DNA from: Jejudonia soesokkakensis
Lineage (GTDB): Bacteria; Bacteroidota; Bacteroidia; Flavobacteriales; Flavobacteriaceae
Length of the DNA: 64,000 nt
NCBI RefSeq assembly: GCF_042664795.1
Contig: NZ_JBHTBN010000003.1
Coordinates: 319,246 to 383,245 of the forward strand
Direction of reading: 5' to 3'
The notes beneath the pieces are model-generated. The model saw nothing but the letters and a program-made list of their open reading frames with translations. It was not told where the DNA came from and made no database searches. Positions 35,893 to 45,722 of this stretch are shown here, one piece after another; positions within the stretch are counted from its first letter, which is position 1; the number at the start of each line of letters is the position of its first letter. Made by a program: the position numbers and the translations under genes.

Positions 35893-36880
35893 TAGCTTTT
35901 GAAAAAGCTTTTACACCCTTTAATCTTATCTCTTGGCTGTCCTGTACTACAGTACAATAAGCGCAGTTTGAATCGTAGACAAATTGAAATTTCTTAGCCA
36001 AATTAAAACGATTCGACTCATAAATACCATCATAATCTATTTCATGCAAATCATTGTATCTGCGAATCCTATAATATCCTTGTGGTAGTGGCTCTTCGGC
36101 AACCAATTCAAACCAGGCGTTACTTCCCGTCCCAGCTAGTTTTTGAGCCTGTGCAGGTATCTTACTTTTTACCTGATATAATTTACTCTCAGGTACATTT
36201 CTATCAAAATAATTCTTTAAATTTTCTTTTAAGGCCGAACTTTTAAATTGTGTTACTTCCCCTTGATATGCCTGAAAGATTTTCTTATCTGCTGCCGCCT
36301 TTTCTACATTGCCAACTGTACTGGGAGTAAATCGTTTATTAAATTGTAGTGCTTTTTTAATTTTTTTATCTGTCGTAGCCGCTAGAATAGTATCGGTAAC
36401 AAAACGAGAACAGTTACTTCCAGTTTTATCAAAAGCACCATAGGCAATACTTCCTCTCTTTTGTAATTTAGTCATGTAATTGAGTGCTAATTCAAAATCT
36501 ATTACATTACACACCGATGCAAGCAACCTACCCTCTCCATGTGTTTTTTGTGGGTTAGCATCTAACCACAAAAGTATCTCATCAAGGTTTTGTAATATAT
36601 TTTCAGAAGAAATAGCAGCAGAAAAAGGAATTACTAACTCGGCATCTGTAGTAGCATTACGTACCCTTCCCATTCCTGGCGGAGTGACATAGCGGCCAAA
36701 ATCAAAATACTGCATCTTCCCAGTTTTATTTTCAATTAAAACCAGTGCCGCATGTCCTGCTTTTATATGTGTTTTGGTTCCTAATCCTACGAGCGGCAAA
36801 AGTCTACAGATAAACTCGGTGCTCATGGTCACAAACGTATCTGGATACGCCAAAACAATTATTTTTCCGGTTGGGTTCAA
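35861..36880 (-). CDS. DUF6695-like protein, possible permuted papain-fold enzyme
   Basis: 339 aa, no signal peptide. An early conserved His lies in KAGHAALVLIE (~residue 43) and a later Cys in GSNCSRFVTDTI (~residue 155). The His-then-NCxxFV order is the arrangement of permuted NlpC/P60 (LRAT-like) papain folds, so a cysteine amidase or acyltransferase activity is possible (inference). A C-terminal ~90-residue domain (YYRIRRYNDLHEIDYDG) contains CAYC. Coupled to the upstream NRDE gene by a 4-bp overlap. Family name from memory, moderately sure. Confidence 0.66.
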   Translation of the reverse strand: MNPTGKIIVLAYPDTFVTMSTEFICRLLPLVGLGTKTHIKAGHAALVLIENKTGKMQYFDFGRYVTPPGMGRVRNATTDAELVIPFSAAISSENILQNLDEILLWLDANPQKTHGEGRLLASVCNVIDFELALNYMTKLQKRGSIAYGAFDKTGSNCSRFVTDTILAATTDKKIKKALQFNKRFTPSTVGNVEKAAADKKIFQAYQGEVTQFKSSALKENLKNYFDRNVPESKLYQVKSKIPAQAQKLAGTGSNAWFELVAEEPLPQGYYRIRRYNDLHEIDYDGIYESNRFNLAKKFQFVYDSNCAYCTVVQDSQEIRLKGVKAFSKATTSLQKEQLV

Positions 36881-37578
36881 AGGCTAATTTTTGAAGTTAG
36901 TTGTTGCTGAAGATCCTCGTATCGCATGCTGGTTTTAGAAGTATGTACGACCTGAGTGATGCTTTTGGTTTTTACAAAACTGCGATCCATAACAAGATCT
37001 GTTTGAAGATTTCCATCACCAGCGGTTTTATGAAAGTGAAGCAATTCGGTTTCAGAAACATTGGGATGCTTCAGTAAAAAATCTGAAAACCAAGAGGTTC
37101 GTTTCTTTTTAGTTGCTTCGGAATACAATAAAGAAGACGACCAGATATGAGGTGTAAGTGGTTTTTCAGAAAAGTGAGACGTTTTTCCATCCCAGACCAA
37201 TTCATATAGCTGAAGCTTTTGAGACCAATCCACCAAAATAATGGTAAAAGGTTCTATTCCATCAAAATCATACGCATCAATAGCCTTTACTGCATTTTCC
37301 GAAGTCAAAAGATCGGTTACAATAACACCTCGGCTCAACCGATAGCTTGCTGCACGTTCATGAGCTGTAAACCCTCCATTTAACAAACAAATGAGGCGTT
37401 TCTTTTCGCTTAATCCTATCCAAGTGCCACCAGCCACCTTGTCTTTTGGAAACAATAGTTTGGTTCCTGAAATCTCATAAACTCCTGGGGACTTGGTAAC
37501 TCTACCGGGAGCTTCATCTCTATTGGAAGTCAGAATAAATTCATTTGAAGATTTCGGAATAAAGGTTACGGTGCACAT
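36877..37578 (-). CDS. NRDE-family protein (TANGO2-like)
   Basis: 233 aa. Starts MCTVTFIP with the conserved Cys2 and carries the NRDE motif in LTSNRDEAPGR at residues ~17-27, followed by AGGTWIGLSEKKRLICLLNGG. The family is Ntn-hydrolase-like by fold, and its enzymatic role is unsettled. It overlaps the following gene by 4 bp (ATGA), so the two are translated together. Confidence 0.87.
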   Translation of the reverse strand: MCTVTFIPKSSNEFILTSNRDEAPGRVTKSPGVYEISGTKLLFPKDKVAGGTWIGLSEKKRLICLLNGGFTAHERAASYRLSRGVIVTDLLTSENAVKAIDAYDFDGIEPFTIILVDWSQKLQLYELVWDGKTSHFSEKPLTPHIWSSSLLYSEATKKKRTSWFSDFLLKHPNVSETELLHFHKTAGDGNLQTDLVMDRSFVKTKSITQVVHTSKTSMRYEDLQQQLTSKISL

Positions 37579-37680
37579 ACGATACGTTGTCTGCTTATAT
37601 GTTTAAAAATTACAAAACTGGAAACAAAACTATTGATAAAACTTAATACCGCTTTAACTTAGCTAAACAATTCTAATCTT

Positions 37681-37689
37681 TATCTTTGC
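37681..37689 (+). promoter_or_regulatory. TAnnTTTG -7 element before pruA
   Basis: TATCTTTGC, a perfect -7 consensus, 44 bp before the pruA ATG. No TTG at the expected upstream distance. Confidence 0.42.
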
Positions 37690-37732
37690 AAAAATTTAGA
37701 ATACTAAACTAATTAAACAAGAACATAAAGAC

Positions 37733-39358
37733 ATGGGAAAAGGATTTTTCAAAGTGCCCGTAGCTGTTAATGAACCTATTAAAAGTTATGCTCCGGATTC
37801 ACCAGAACGTGAGGAAGTATTAAAAACATATAAAAAAATGTATGCTGAAACGATTGACGTTCCATTATACATTAATGGTAAAGAAATAACTACCAAAGAT
37901 ACAGCAACTATGTCTCCTCCCCATGATCACAAACATGTGTTGGGAACCTATCATAAAGCAAAGAAAAAGCATATTGAAGAGGCAATAGCTACCGCATTGG
38001 AAGCTCGTAAAAAATGGTCTCAAATGCCTTGGGAACAGCGAGCAGGTATTTTTCTTCGAGCTGCCGAACTAATCGCTGGTCCTTACCGTGCTAAGATTAA
38101 TGCGGCTACCATGTTGGCACAATCAAAAACCATACACCAAGCCGAAATTGACTCAGCTTGCGAGTTAATTGATTTTTTGAGATTCAATGTACAATACATG
38201 ACCGAGATCTATGCAGAACAACCTGAATCTACTTCTGGAGCATGGAACAGATTAGAGTACAGACCTTTAGAAGGATTTGTCTACGCAATTACACCATTTA
38301 ATTTTACAGCGATCGCAGGAAACCTACCTGCCAGTGCTGCTTTGATGGGCAATGTGGTCGTTTGGAAACCAAGTGATAGCCAGGTATATTCTGCAAAAGT
38401 AATTCTAGATATTTTTAGAGAAGCAGGTGTCCCCGACGGTGTTATTAATATGGTCATGGGCGATCCTGTGATGATTACAGATACTGTATTAGCAAGTCCT
38501 GATTTTAGCGGAGTCCACTTTACGGGCTCTACACATGTGTTTAAAGATATCTGGCAGAAGATTGGAAACAATATCCACAACTATAAAACGTATCCTCGAA
38601 TTGTGGGAGAAACAGGAGGAAAAGACTTTATTGTAGCACATAAATCTGCCAATCCGCAACAAGTTGCAACTGCTATTGCGCGCGGTGCTTTTGAGTTTCA
38701 GGGACAAAAATGTAGTGCAGCCAGTAGATGTTATGTTTCAAAAAGTATTTGGAAAGAAGTAAAAACTTTTCTACAAGCAGATATCAATAGCTTTAAGATT
38801 GGTTCACCAGAAAATATGAATAACTTTATCACAGCTGTCATTCACGAAGGTTCTTTTGATAAACTTGCCAAATTTATTGATGCAGCAAAAAAAGATAAAA
38901 AAGCTGAAATCATTGCAGGTGGAACCTATGATAAAAGCGTTGGCTATTTTATAGATCCTACGGTTATCGTAACTGAAGATCCAAAATATACCACTATGTG
39001 TACCGAACTTTTTGGACCAGTAGTTACTATTTATGTTTTTGATGATAAAAAATGGGAAGAAACACTTGAGCTTGTTGATAACACAAGCGAATATGCCCTC
39101 ACCGGAGCTGTAATTAGTGAAGACCGATATGCATTAGAAACTGCTGTAAAAGCCTTGGAAAATGCTGCAGGGAACTTCTACATCAATGACAAGCCAACAG
39201 GTGCCGTAGTTGGACAACAACCATTTGGAGGTGCTCGTGCTAGTGGAACTAACGATAAGGCAGGAAGCAAATTAAATCTGTACCGTTGGATTTCTCCACG
39301 TATGATTAAAGAAACCTTTGTAACTCCTGTGGATTATAAATATCCTTTTTTAGGATAA
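37733..39358 (+). CDS. pruA: L-glutamate gamma-semialdehyde (P5C) dehydrogenase
   Basis: Second step of proline catabolism, oxidising glutamate semialdehyde to glutamate with NAD+. 541 aa matches the single-domain long form. Catalytic Cys in FQGQKCSAASRCYV (~residue 325), Glu in VGETGGKDFIV, and the conserved PFGGARASGTNDKAGS near the C-terminus are diagnostic for the P5CDH branch. No proline dehydrogenase gene is adjacent. A terminator follows at once. Confidence 0.93.
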   Translation: MGKGFFKVPVAVNEPIKSYAPDSPEREEVLKTYKKMYAETIDVPLYINGKEITTKDTATMSPPHDHKHVLGTYHKAKKKHIEEAIATALEARKKWSQMPWEQRAGIFLRAAELIAGPYRAKINAATMLAQSKTIHQAEIDSACELIDFLRFNVQYMTEIYAEQPESTSGAWNRLEYRPLEGFVYAITPFNFTAIAGNLPASAALMGNVVVWKPSDSQVYSAKVILDIFREAGVPDGVINMVMGDPVMITDTVLASPDFSGVHFTGSTHVFKDIWQKIGNNIHNYKTYPRIVGETGGKDFIVAHKSANPQQVATAIARGAFEFQGQKCSAASRCYVSKSIWKEVKTFLQADINSFKIGSPENMNNFITAVIHEGSFDKLAKFIDAAKKDKKAEIIAGGTYDKSVGYFIDPTVIVTEDPKYTTMCTELFGPVVTIYVFDDKKWEETLELVDNTSEYALTGAVISEDRYALETAVKALENAAGNFYINDKPTGAVVGQQPFGGARASGTNDKAGSKLNLYRWISPRMIKETFVTPVDYKYPFLG

Positions 39359-39378
39359 TAAAATTTTTATTATTTCTG

Positions 39379-39410
39379 AAAGCACCTACTGAAAAGCAGG
39401 TGCTTTTTTT
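39379..39410 (+). terminator. intrinsic terminator of pruA
   Basis: AAAGCACCT / AGGTGCTTT stem with a 10-nt loop and a run of T, 21 bp after the stop. Confidence 0.88.
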
Positions 39411-39422
39411 ATATTTATAGCT

Positions 39423-39992
39423 ATGAACTATACAGTTGAAAATGAACAAGTGGTTTTTGATGACCACTATCAAATGCTGAAAGCAAAAGTTACCTACGAC
39501 ACTTTTAAAGGTAGCGAAATTTCTACCAACCGACTCGCATTCTACCGAGGCGACAGTGTCGCGATTCTTTTGTATGAAGCTGAAAGTGATTCGGTGTTAT
39601 TAACAAAACAGTTTCGCTATCCAACCACAAAACACCAACAAGGATGGATGCTTGAAATACCAGCAGGTTCGATGGAAAAAGAGGAATGTCCGCTCACTTG
39701 TATAAAAAGAGAAACCTTGGAAGAAATGGGGTATCAGCTTCACCAACCACAACAGATTTATAGTTTCTATCCTTCCCCGGGAGCCTGTACAGAAAAAACC
39801 TATCTCTTTTATGCTGAAGTTTCAGAAAAAGACAAAGTAGCTAAAGGGGACGGCAATCCTTCAGAAAATGAAGATATTAAAATGGTAAAATTACCTGTTT
39901 CAGAAATCGAAAACTGGCTTTCAGAAAAAATAATAGATGCTAAAACAATAGTTGGGTTACAGTGGTTTTTGTTTCAGAAAAAAAGATCCTAG
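39423..39992 (+). CDS. NUDIX hydrolase (ADP-ribose pyrophosphatase-like)
   Basis: 189 aa. A complete Nudix box, G-x5-E-x7-RE-x2-EE-x-G, runs from GSMEKEE to RETLEEMGY at about residues 78-100, preceded by the LTKQFRYP and EIPAGS segments typical of the ADP-sugar pyrophosphatase branch. The SPGACTEKTYLFYAE segment behind the box also fits that branch. Exact substrate open. The 3' end overlaps convergent rsmG by 4 bp. Confidence 0.87.
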   Translation: MNYTVENEQVVFDDHYQMLKAKVTYDTFKGSEISTNRLAFYRGDSVAILLYEAESDSVLLTKQFRYPTTKHQQGWMLEIPAGSMEKEECPLTCIKRETLEEMGYQLHQPQQIYSFYPSPGACTEKTYLFYAEVSEKDKVAKGDGNPSENEDIKMVKLPVSEIENWLSEKIIDAKTIVGLQWFLFQKKRS

Positions 39993-40618
39993 CCTTTATA
40001 TTTTAATGGAAGATGTACCACACTTTTGGTTTCAAAAAAATCTTCTTTAAAATAATCTTGAAGTGAATATACGGTTGCTTTTGGGAAGCCTGCAAGTTCT
40101 TCGGTAAGATCACCCCCTTTTAAATACAGTATACCGCTTTTTAGTTCGTGTGTGCTCTTTTTCGCGACACGATCTTTGATCCAACGAACAAAAGTTTCCA
40201 TTTGCGCTACTGCCCTACTGACAATAAAATCATATTGCCCAGTAATGGTTTCGGCACGCGCATTTGTAATTTTTACATTCTCTAACCCTAAGCCTTCTGA
40301 AACTTCTTGGACTACTTTTATTTTTTTTCCTATACTATCGACTAGATGAAACTGGGTTTCAGGAAAAAGGATTGCCAAAGGGATGCCTGGAAAACCACCT
40401 CCGGTTCCAATATCCAGAATTTTAGCGTTAGGTTTAAATTTTTGAACTTTTGCAATTCCTAAGGAATGCAATACATGCCGCAGATATAACTCATCAATGT
40501 CTTTTCGGGAAACGACATTAATTTTAAGATTCCAGTCCTGATACAATGTATTCAATTGTTCAAATTGACTAATTTGATTTTCAGAAAGATTTGGGAAGTA
40601 ATGTTGGACGAGTTTCAT
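39989..40618 (-). CDS. rsmG: 16S rRNA (guanine527-N7)-methyltransferase
   Basis: 209 aa. RsmG/GidB methylates G527 of 16S rRNA. SAM motif ILDIGTGGGFPGIPLAIL at ~residues 68-85, NVVSRKDI near the N-terminus and VSRAVAQMETFVRW later are family signatures. Monocistronic, divergent from the desaturase gene. Confidence 0.93.
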   Translation of the reverse strand: MKLVQHYFPNLSENQISQFEQLNTLYQDWNLKINVVSRKDIDELYLRHVLHSLGIAKVQKFKPNAKILDIGTGGGFPGIPLAILFPETQFHLVDSIGKKIKVVQEVSEGLGLENVKITNARAETITGQYDFIVSRAVAQMETFVRWIKDRVAKKSTHELKSGILYLKGGDLTEELAGFPKATVYSLQDYFKEDFFETKSVVHLPLKYKG

Positions 40619-40696
40619 GCGCTGTTATCAACAACAAAAGTATAATTTCTTTCATAATTTTATGTTATGAACAAGTACTTTTACTATTAAGATATG

Positions 40697-40705
40697 TATT
40701 TTTGC
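40697..40705 (+). promoter_or_regulatory. TAnnTTTG -7 element before the desaturase gene
   Basis: TATTTTTGC, 37 bp before the GTG start. No clear TTG upstream. Confidence 0.4.
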
Positions 40706-40742
40706 AATTCCTATTTTGGGCTTCCCTTAAAATAATATTATT

Positions 40743-41843
40743 GTGAACAAACCACAAGTTACCTTCTCAAGAGTTGATTCTGCTAAGTTTTTTAGAACGT
40801 TAAACAAACGTGTTAACACCTATTTTAAAGAAAATAATAAATCTAAAAACGGAAACTGGCGTTTGCATCTTAAAACCATTGTCATGTTTTCACTTTATCT
40901 AACTCCTTATTTTTTATTTCTAGGTTTAGATTTTCCTTGGTGGGCTCAATTATTATTGACCATTGTCATGGGTGTAGGAATGGCTGGTGTAGGCATGAAT
41001 GTAATGCATGATGCGAACCACGGCGCCTACTCATCCAAAAAATGGATCAATAAAATCATGGGAGGCAGTATGTACATTCTTGCAGGAAATGTGTACAACT
41101 GGCAAGTACAACACAATGTTTTACATCACACATATACCAATATTCATGGGCATGATGAAGATCTAGAAGCAGGAAGAATTTTACGTTTTTCTGAACATTC
41201 AAAATGGCACCGACTTCACAAATTCCAGCATTATTATAGCATCTTTTTTTACGGACTACTAACAATCAATTGGGTGATTAGTTCAGATTTTAGTCAGACC
41301 AAACGTTATTTAAAGCAAAAGCTTTCCTATGGAAAGCTTCCAAAAGCAAGTTTGCAATGGAGCACCCTTGTTATTACTAAACTCATTTATGCAGGTATCT
41401 GGATTGCTATACCAATTCTATTTTTTGACATCGCCTGGTGGAAAATTTTAATTGGTTTCTTTATCATGCATTATGTTGCCGGCTTAATTTTAAGTGTTGT
41501 TTTTCAATTAGCCCACATTGTAGAGCAAACAGATATGCCACTACCAGATAATACGGGTTCTATGAAAAATACATGGGCGATTCACCAGTTATTCACTACC
41601 GTTAATTTTTCGACTAAAAACAAAATAATGAATTGGTTTACTGGAGGGTTGAATCATCAAGTGGAGCATCATATTTTCCCAAATATCAGCCATGTGCATT
41701 ATACCCGAATATCAAAAATTGTTAAAGAAACGGCATTGGAATTTAATCTTCCATACCATGAATATAAAACTACTCGAAAAGCATTATTGGCGCATTTTAG
41801 ACATTTAAAAGAGATGGGTATGAAACCCGCATTAGCTATTTAA
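40743..41843 (+). CDS. membrane fatty-acid desaturase (acyl-CoA / acyl-lipid type)
   Basis: 366 aa, di-iron membrane desaturase. Three His boxes are seen: HDANHG, HNVLHHTYTNIHGHDED and HQVEHH, with QxxxHH in the last as in front-end type enzymes, but no fused cytochrome b5 domain. Several hydrophobic helices. The start is GTG at 40743; the conserved-looking NKPQVTFSRVDSAKFF follows it and no ATG is nearby. Likely a role in membrane fluidity. Regiospecificity unknown. Confidence 0.88.
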   Translation: MNKPQVTFSRVDSAKFFRTLNKRVNTYFKENNKSKNGNWRLHLKTIVMFSLYLTPYFLFLGLDFPWWAQLLLTIVMGVGMAGVGMNVMHDANHGAYSSKKWINKIMGGSMYILAGNVYNWQVQHNVLHHTYTNIHGHDEDLEAGRILRFSEHSKWHRLHKFQHYYSIFFYGLLTINWVISSDFSQTKRYLKQKLSYGKLPKASLQWSTLVITKLIYAGIWIAIPILFFDIAWWKILIGFFIMHYVAGLILSVVFQLAHIVEQTDMPLPDNTGSMKNTWAIHQLFTTVNFSTKNKIMNWFTGGLNHQVEHHIFPNISHVHYTRISKIVKETALEFNLPYHEYKTTRKALLAHFRHLKEMGMKPALAI

Positions 41844-41847
41844 ACCT

Positions 41848-43038
41848 ATGACACCACAACTCTCCGACCGAGTAAAGAATATGGCAACATCTGCCACCCT
41901 TGCAATGGCAGCAAAAGCTCGTGAATTAAAAGAAGCGGGTAAAGATATTATTGGCTTAAGCCTTGGAGAACCAGATTTTACAATTCCAGAATTTGTAAAA
42001 GAAGCTGCTATCAAAGCGATTCAGGAAGATTTTCATTCGTATACTCCTGTCGATGGCTATGGCGATCTAAAACAGGCAATTATCACTAAATTTAAAAGAG
42101 ATAATGGTCTCTCGTATACCCCTGCTCAAATAGTGGTTTCTACAGGAGCCAAACAATCGTTGGCAAATCTTGCTCAGGTACTTTTAAATGAAGGTGACGA
42201 AGTCTTATTACCTGCACCTTACTGGGTAAGTTATGCAGATATTAGTAAAGTTGCTGGCGGTGTTCCAAAAGAAATTAAAACTTCGATCGATAACGATTTT
42301 AAAATTACTGCAGACGAATTACGTGCTGCAATTACCTCAAAAACCAAACTCATTATTTACAGTTCTCCATGCAACCCAAGCGGATCTGTATACAGCAAGA
42401 AAGAATTAAGAGCTTTGGCAGATGTATTGGTTGATTATCCAAATATTATTGTAATTAGTGACGAGATTTATGAACATATCAACTTTGCTGGCGATCATGT
42501 ATCGATGGCAGAATTTGAAGATATGTATGACCGAACGGTGACTGTCAATGGAGTATCCAAAGCATATTCGATGACAGGTTGGCGAATTGGCTACATAGGT
42601 GCGCCAGAATGGATCGCTAAAGCCTGCACAAAAATGCAGGGACAAGTGACCAGCGGGGCTAATTGTATTGCGCAGCGAGCTACGATAGCTGCACTTGAGA
42701 ATCCGCCAAGTAAAATTCAATATATGGTGGATGCTTTTAAAGAAAGAAGAAAACTTATTTTAGGGTTACTTTCTGAAATACCTGGATTTAAGACCAACGA
42801 ACCCGAAGGTGCATTTTATGTATTTCCAGATATTTCTTATTACTTCGGAAAGACCTTGCAAGGGACCAATATCAATTCAGCTTCCGACTTTTCGCTCTTT
42901 TTATTAGAGCATGCCAATGTAGCAACTGTTACGGGTGAAGCGTTTGGCGATGCAAACTGTATTCGTATTTCGTATGCTGCTTCAGAAAATGATATTACTG
43001 AAGCAATGAAGCGAATTAAGGAAGCCCTTACACACTAA
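41848..43038 (+). CDS. class I aspartate aminotransferase-like enzyme
   Basis: 396 aa PLP enzyme, fold type I. N-terminal SDRVKNMATSATLAMAAKAR and GLSLGEPDF are typical of the Ib aspartate/prephenate aminotransferases. PLP Lys in GVSKAYSMTGWRIGY (~residue 234), Asn/Asp site in SSPCNPSGSVY and SDEIYEHINF. Cytoplasmic, probably Asp/Glu transamination. 4 bp after the desaturase and 3 bp before purT, so the three may share a transcript. Confidence 0.9.
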   Translation: MTPQLSDRVKNMATSATLAMAAKARELKEAGKDIIGLSLGEPDFTIPEFVKEAAIKAIQEDFHSYTPVDGYGDLKQAIITKFKRDNGLSYTPAQIVVSTGAKQSLANLAQVLLNEGDEVLLPAPYWVSYADISKVAGGVPKEIKTSIDNDFKITADELRAAITSKTKLIIYSSPCNPSGSVYSKKELRALADVLVDYPNIIVISDEIYEHINFAGDHVSMAEFEDMYDRTVTVNGVSKAYSMTGWRIGYIGAPEWIAKACTKMQGQVTSGANCIAQRATIAALENPPSKIQYMVDAFKERRKLILGLLSEIPGFKTNEPEGAFYVFPDISYYFGKTLQGTNINSASDFSLFLLEHANVATVTGEAFGDANCIRISYAASENDITEAMKRIKEALTH

Positions 43039-43041
43039 ATC

Positions 43042-44202
43042 ATGGCAAAAATACTACTATTAGGCGCTGGTGAATTAGGTAAAGAATTTGTCATCGCGGC
43101 GCAGCGTATTGGACAGATTGTAATTGCGGTGGATAGTTATACAAATGCCCCAGCCATGCAAGTAGCCCATGATTTTGAGGTTATTAATATGCTCGATGGC
43201 GATGCGCTTGACAATCTAATTAAAAAACACCAACCTGATTATATCGTTCCAGAAATCGAGGCAATACGTACCGAAAGATTGTATGCGTACGAAAAGCAAG
43301 GATTTACGGTAATTCCTTCGGCTAAAGCGGCGAATTTTACAATGAACCGAAAAGCAATCAGAGATCTTGCAGCAAAAGAGTTAGGCTTAAAAACTGCAAC
43401 CTATAGATATGCTACCTCAGCCGCCGAATTAGCTGAAGCAGTTTCAGAAATTGGCATGCCCTGCGTAGTAAAACCATTGATGTCTTCTAGCGGAAAAGGT
43501 CAGAGTACGATTAAAAATGAGGCTGATATCGAAAAAGCATGGAAATATTCTCAGGAAGGTTCGCGTGGGGATGTAGCCGAAGTTATTGTGGAAGCATTTA
43601 TAAATTTCAATTACGAAATCACCTTACTTACGGTTACTCAAAAAAGTGGAAAAACATTATTCTGCCCTCCTATAGGACATCGTCAAGAACGTGGTGATTA
43701 TCAGGAAAGCTGGCAGCCTGCAACCATGGAAGCAGTTCATTTAAAAATTGCCCAGGATATGGCAGCAAAAGTGACCAAAGCATTAGGGGGTGCTGGTATT
43801 TGGGGCGTAGAGTTTTTTGTAGGAGATGACGGAGTTTATTTTTCTGAACTTTCACCAAGACCTCATGATACAGGGATGGTCACTTTAGCTAACACTCAAA
43901 ATTTTAACGAATTTGAATTGCATTTGAGGGCAATTCTTGGGTTACCTATTTCTGAAATCACCTTAGAAAGAATAGGCGCAAGCGCTGTGATTTTAGCTTC
44001 AGATACTTCAGATGACCCTTCATTTTCAGGAATTAAAGCTATTGCTGATGCTCCTAAAAGTGACTTCAGGATTTTTGGAAAACCTACCGCAAGACCCTAT
44101 CGTAGAATGGGAGTGGTTGTTACGTACGATTCACTTTCCGCAGATATTAATTCAGTTACAAAAAGAGCAAAAGAACTAGCCGCAAAAGTTAGAGTGGTTT
44201 AA
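43042..44202 (+). CDS. purT: formate-dependent phosphoribosylglycinamide formyltransferase
   Basis: 386 aa ATP-grasp enzyme of purine synthesis that formylates GAR with formate and ATP. N-terminal ILLLGAGELGKEF nucleotide-like motif, ATP-grasp loop VKPLMSSSGKGQS, metal Glu in GVEFFVGDDGVYFSELSPR, and PHDTGMVTLANTQ. The family sign VPEIEAIRTE is present near residue 72. Well conserved. Confidence 0.94.
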   Translation: MAKILLLGAGELGKEFVIAAQRIGQIVIAVDSYTNAPAMQVAHDFEVINMLDGDALDNLIKKHQPDYIVPEIEAIRTERLYAYEKQGFTVIPSAKAANFTMNRKAIRDLAAKELGLKTATYRYATSAAELAEAVSEIGMPCVVKPLMSSSGKGQSTIKNEADIEKAWKYSQEGSRGDVAEVIVEAFINFNYEITLLTVTQKSGKTLFCPPIGHRQERGDYQESWQPATMEAVHLKIAQDMAAKVTKALGGAGIWGVEFFVGDDGVYFSELSPRPHDTGMVTLANTQNFNEFELHLRAILGLPISEITLERIGASAVILASDTSDDPSFSGIKAIADAPKSDFRIFGKPTARPYRRMGVVVTYDSLSADINSVTKRAKELAAKVRVV

Positions 44203-44216
44203 TATACTTACCTGTA

Positions 44217-45722
44217 TTATCTGTTTCTCCAGAAAAAAGGAGTTAAAAGAATAAGCACCGTAAAAAGTTCCAATCGGCCAATAAGCATTAAAAAGGAAGA
44301 CCACCATTTGGCTGCGGTGGGCAGTCCATTGTAATTATCTATAGGGCCTAAATCACCTAATGCAGGACCTACATTTCCCAGTGAAGATGCAGCACCTCCA
44401 AGCGCTGTTTTAAAATCAAGTCCGAGCCAAGAGAATACGATCACTCCTACTATAAAAGATAACATATAGAGGATAAAAAAACCGAGTATATTATATACGA
44501 TGGGACGATCCACAGCTCTGTTATTGTAACGAACGGGTAAAATGGCATGTGGATGAAGTGTTCTTTTAAATTCTAACACTCCATTTTTTATCATTATTAA
44601 ATGCCGTACAATTTTTAACCCTCCTGCTGTTGATCCTGAAGAACCTCCTAAAAACATGAGTCCGAAAAAGAACATGGTTAACATAGGAGTCCAGGCTGTA
44701 TAATCTGCGGTTACAAATCCTGTGGTTGTTATAATTGCTAATACCTGAAAAAAGCCATGTCGAATCGTACTTTCAACCCTTCCTAAAACCATAGGGTGAC
44801 TAATCGACGAAGCAGTAATATCTGACTGCCATAAAATAACGAAGGCAGCAATAACAGATAATCCTACAATAAAAATGAGATAAGATCTAAACTCTTCATC
44901 TTTAAAAATTCTAGAAAACTTCCCTTTAAAAGCAAAATAACTTAATACGAAATTAGTTCCTGCCAGAAACATAAAAATCATGACTATGTATTGAATCAAA
45001 GGCGTATCATTCCAATACGCTAAACTTGCATTTTTAGTGGAAAAACCTCCTGTACTCAGAGTGCTTAGAGAGTGATTAATGGCATCAAAAAAGCTCATCC
45101 CTGCAACGGTAAGCAATAAGGTTTCTGCTAGCGTATATCCTACATAAATAAGCCATAATCTTTTGGCAGTATCTGTAATTCGAGGGTGAAGTTTATCTCC
45201 TCCAGGACCTGGAGCTTCGGCTGCAAAAAGCTGCATCCCTCCTATTCCTAATAATGGTAAAATTGCCACTGCCAAAACAATAATTCCCATACCGCCAATC
45301 CAGTGTGTAATACTACGCCAAAATAACACGCCTCTGGGAAGCACTTCAATATCTGTCAATATTGTGGCACCCGTAGTGGTATACCCACTCATAGTTTCAA
45401 AAAATGCATTGGTAAATTCTGTAATTGCACCTGTCGCTAGATATGGGATAGTTCCTGTGAGCGACATAAAAACCCATCCAAAAGTTACTATAATATACCC
45501 CTCTCTTTTTTGTATTTCTTTACGGTGATTACGTGTTAAAAACATGACTGCAAGACCAAAACAAACGGTGCCTACTCCAGAGAGTAACATTTCCTGAACT
45601 ACACCATCTTTATATACAATGCTAATAATTGCAGAAAGAAGCATAAACCCTCCGTTTACACTTAACAGAAGACCCATGATATGGGCAATAATTTTAAAGT
45701 TAATCTTTGAAAGCGCACGCAT
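44217..45722 (-). CDS. trkH: Trk/Ktr potassium uptake membrane protein TrkH
   Basis: 501-aa polytopic K+ translocating subunit. Pore-loop filter segments are visible: MSGYTTTGATIL, LSTLSTGGFSTKNAS, ITTTGFVTADY and SSLGNVGPALGDLG, the four-repeat pattern of the TrkH/KtrB family. It works with the cytoplasmic regulator TrkA, whose gene overlaps its start by one base. Confidence 0.93.
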   Translation of the reverse strand: MRALSKINFKIIAHIMGLLLSVNGGFMLLSAIISIVYKDGVVQEMLLSGVGTVCFGLAVMFLTRNHRKEIQKREGYIIVTFGWVFMSLTGTIPYLATGAITEFTNAFFETMSGYTTTGATILTDIEVLPRGVLFWRSITHWIGGMGIIVLAVAILPLLGIGGMQLFAAEAPGPGGDKLHPRITDTAKRLWLIYVGYTLAETLLLTVAGMSFFDAINHSLSTLSTGGFSTKNASLAYWNDTPLIQYIVMIFMFLAGTNFVLSYFAFKGKFSRIFKDEEFRSYLIFIVGLSVIAAFVILWQSDITASSISHPMVLGRVESTIRHGFFQVLAIITTTGFVTADYTAWTPMLTMFFFGLMFLGGSSGSTAGGLKIVRHLIMIKNGVLEFKRTLHPHAILPVRYNNRAVDRPIVYNILGFFILYMLSFIVGVIVFSWLGLDFKTALGGAASSLGNVGPALGDLGPIDNYNGLPTAAKWWSSFLMLIGRLELFTVLILLTPFFWRNR

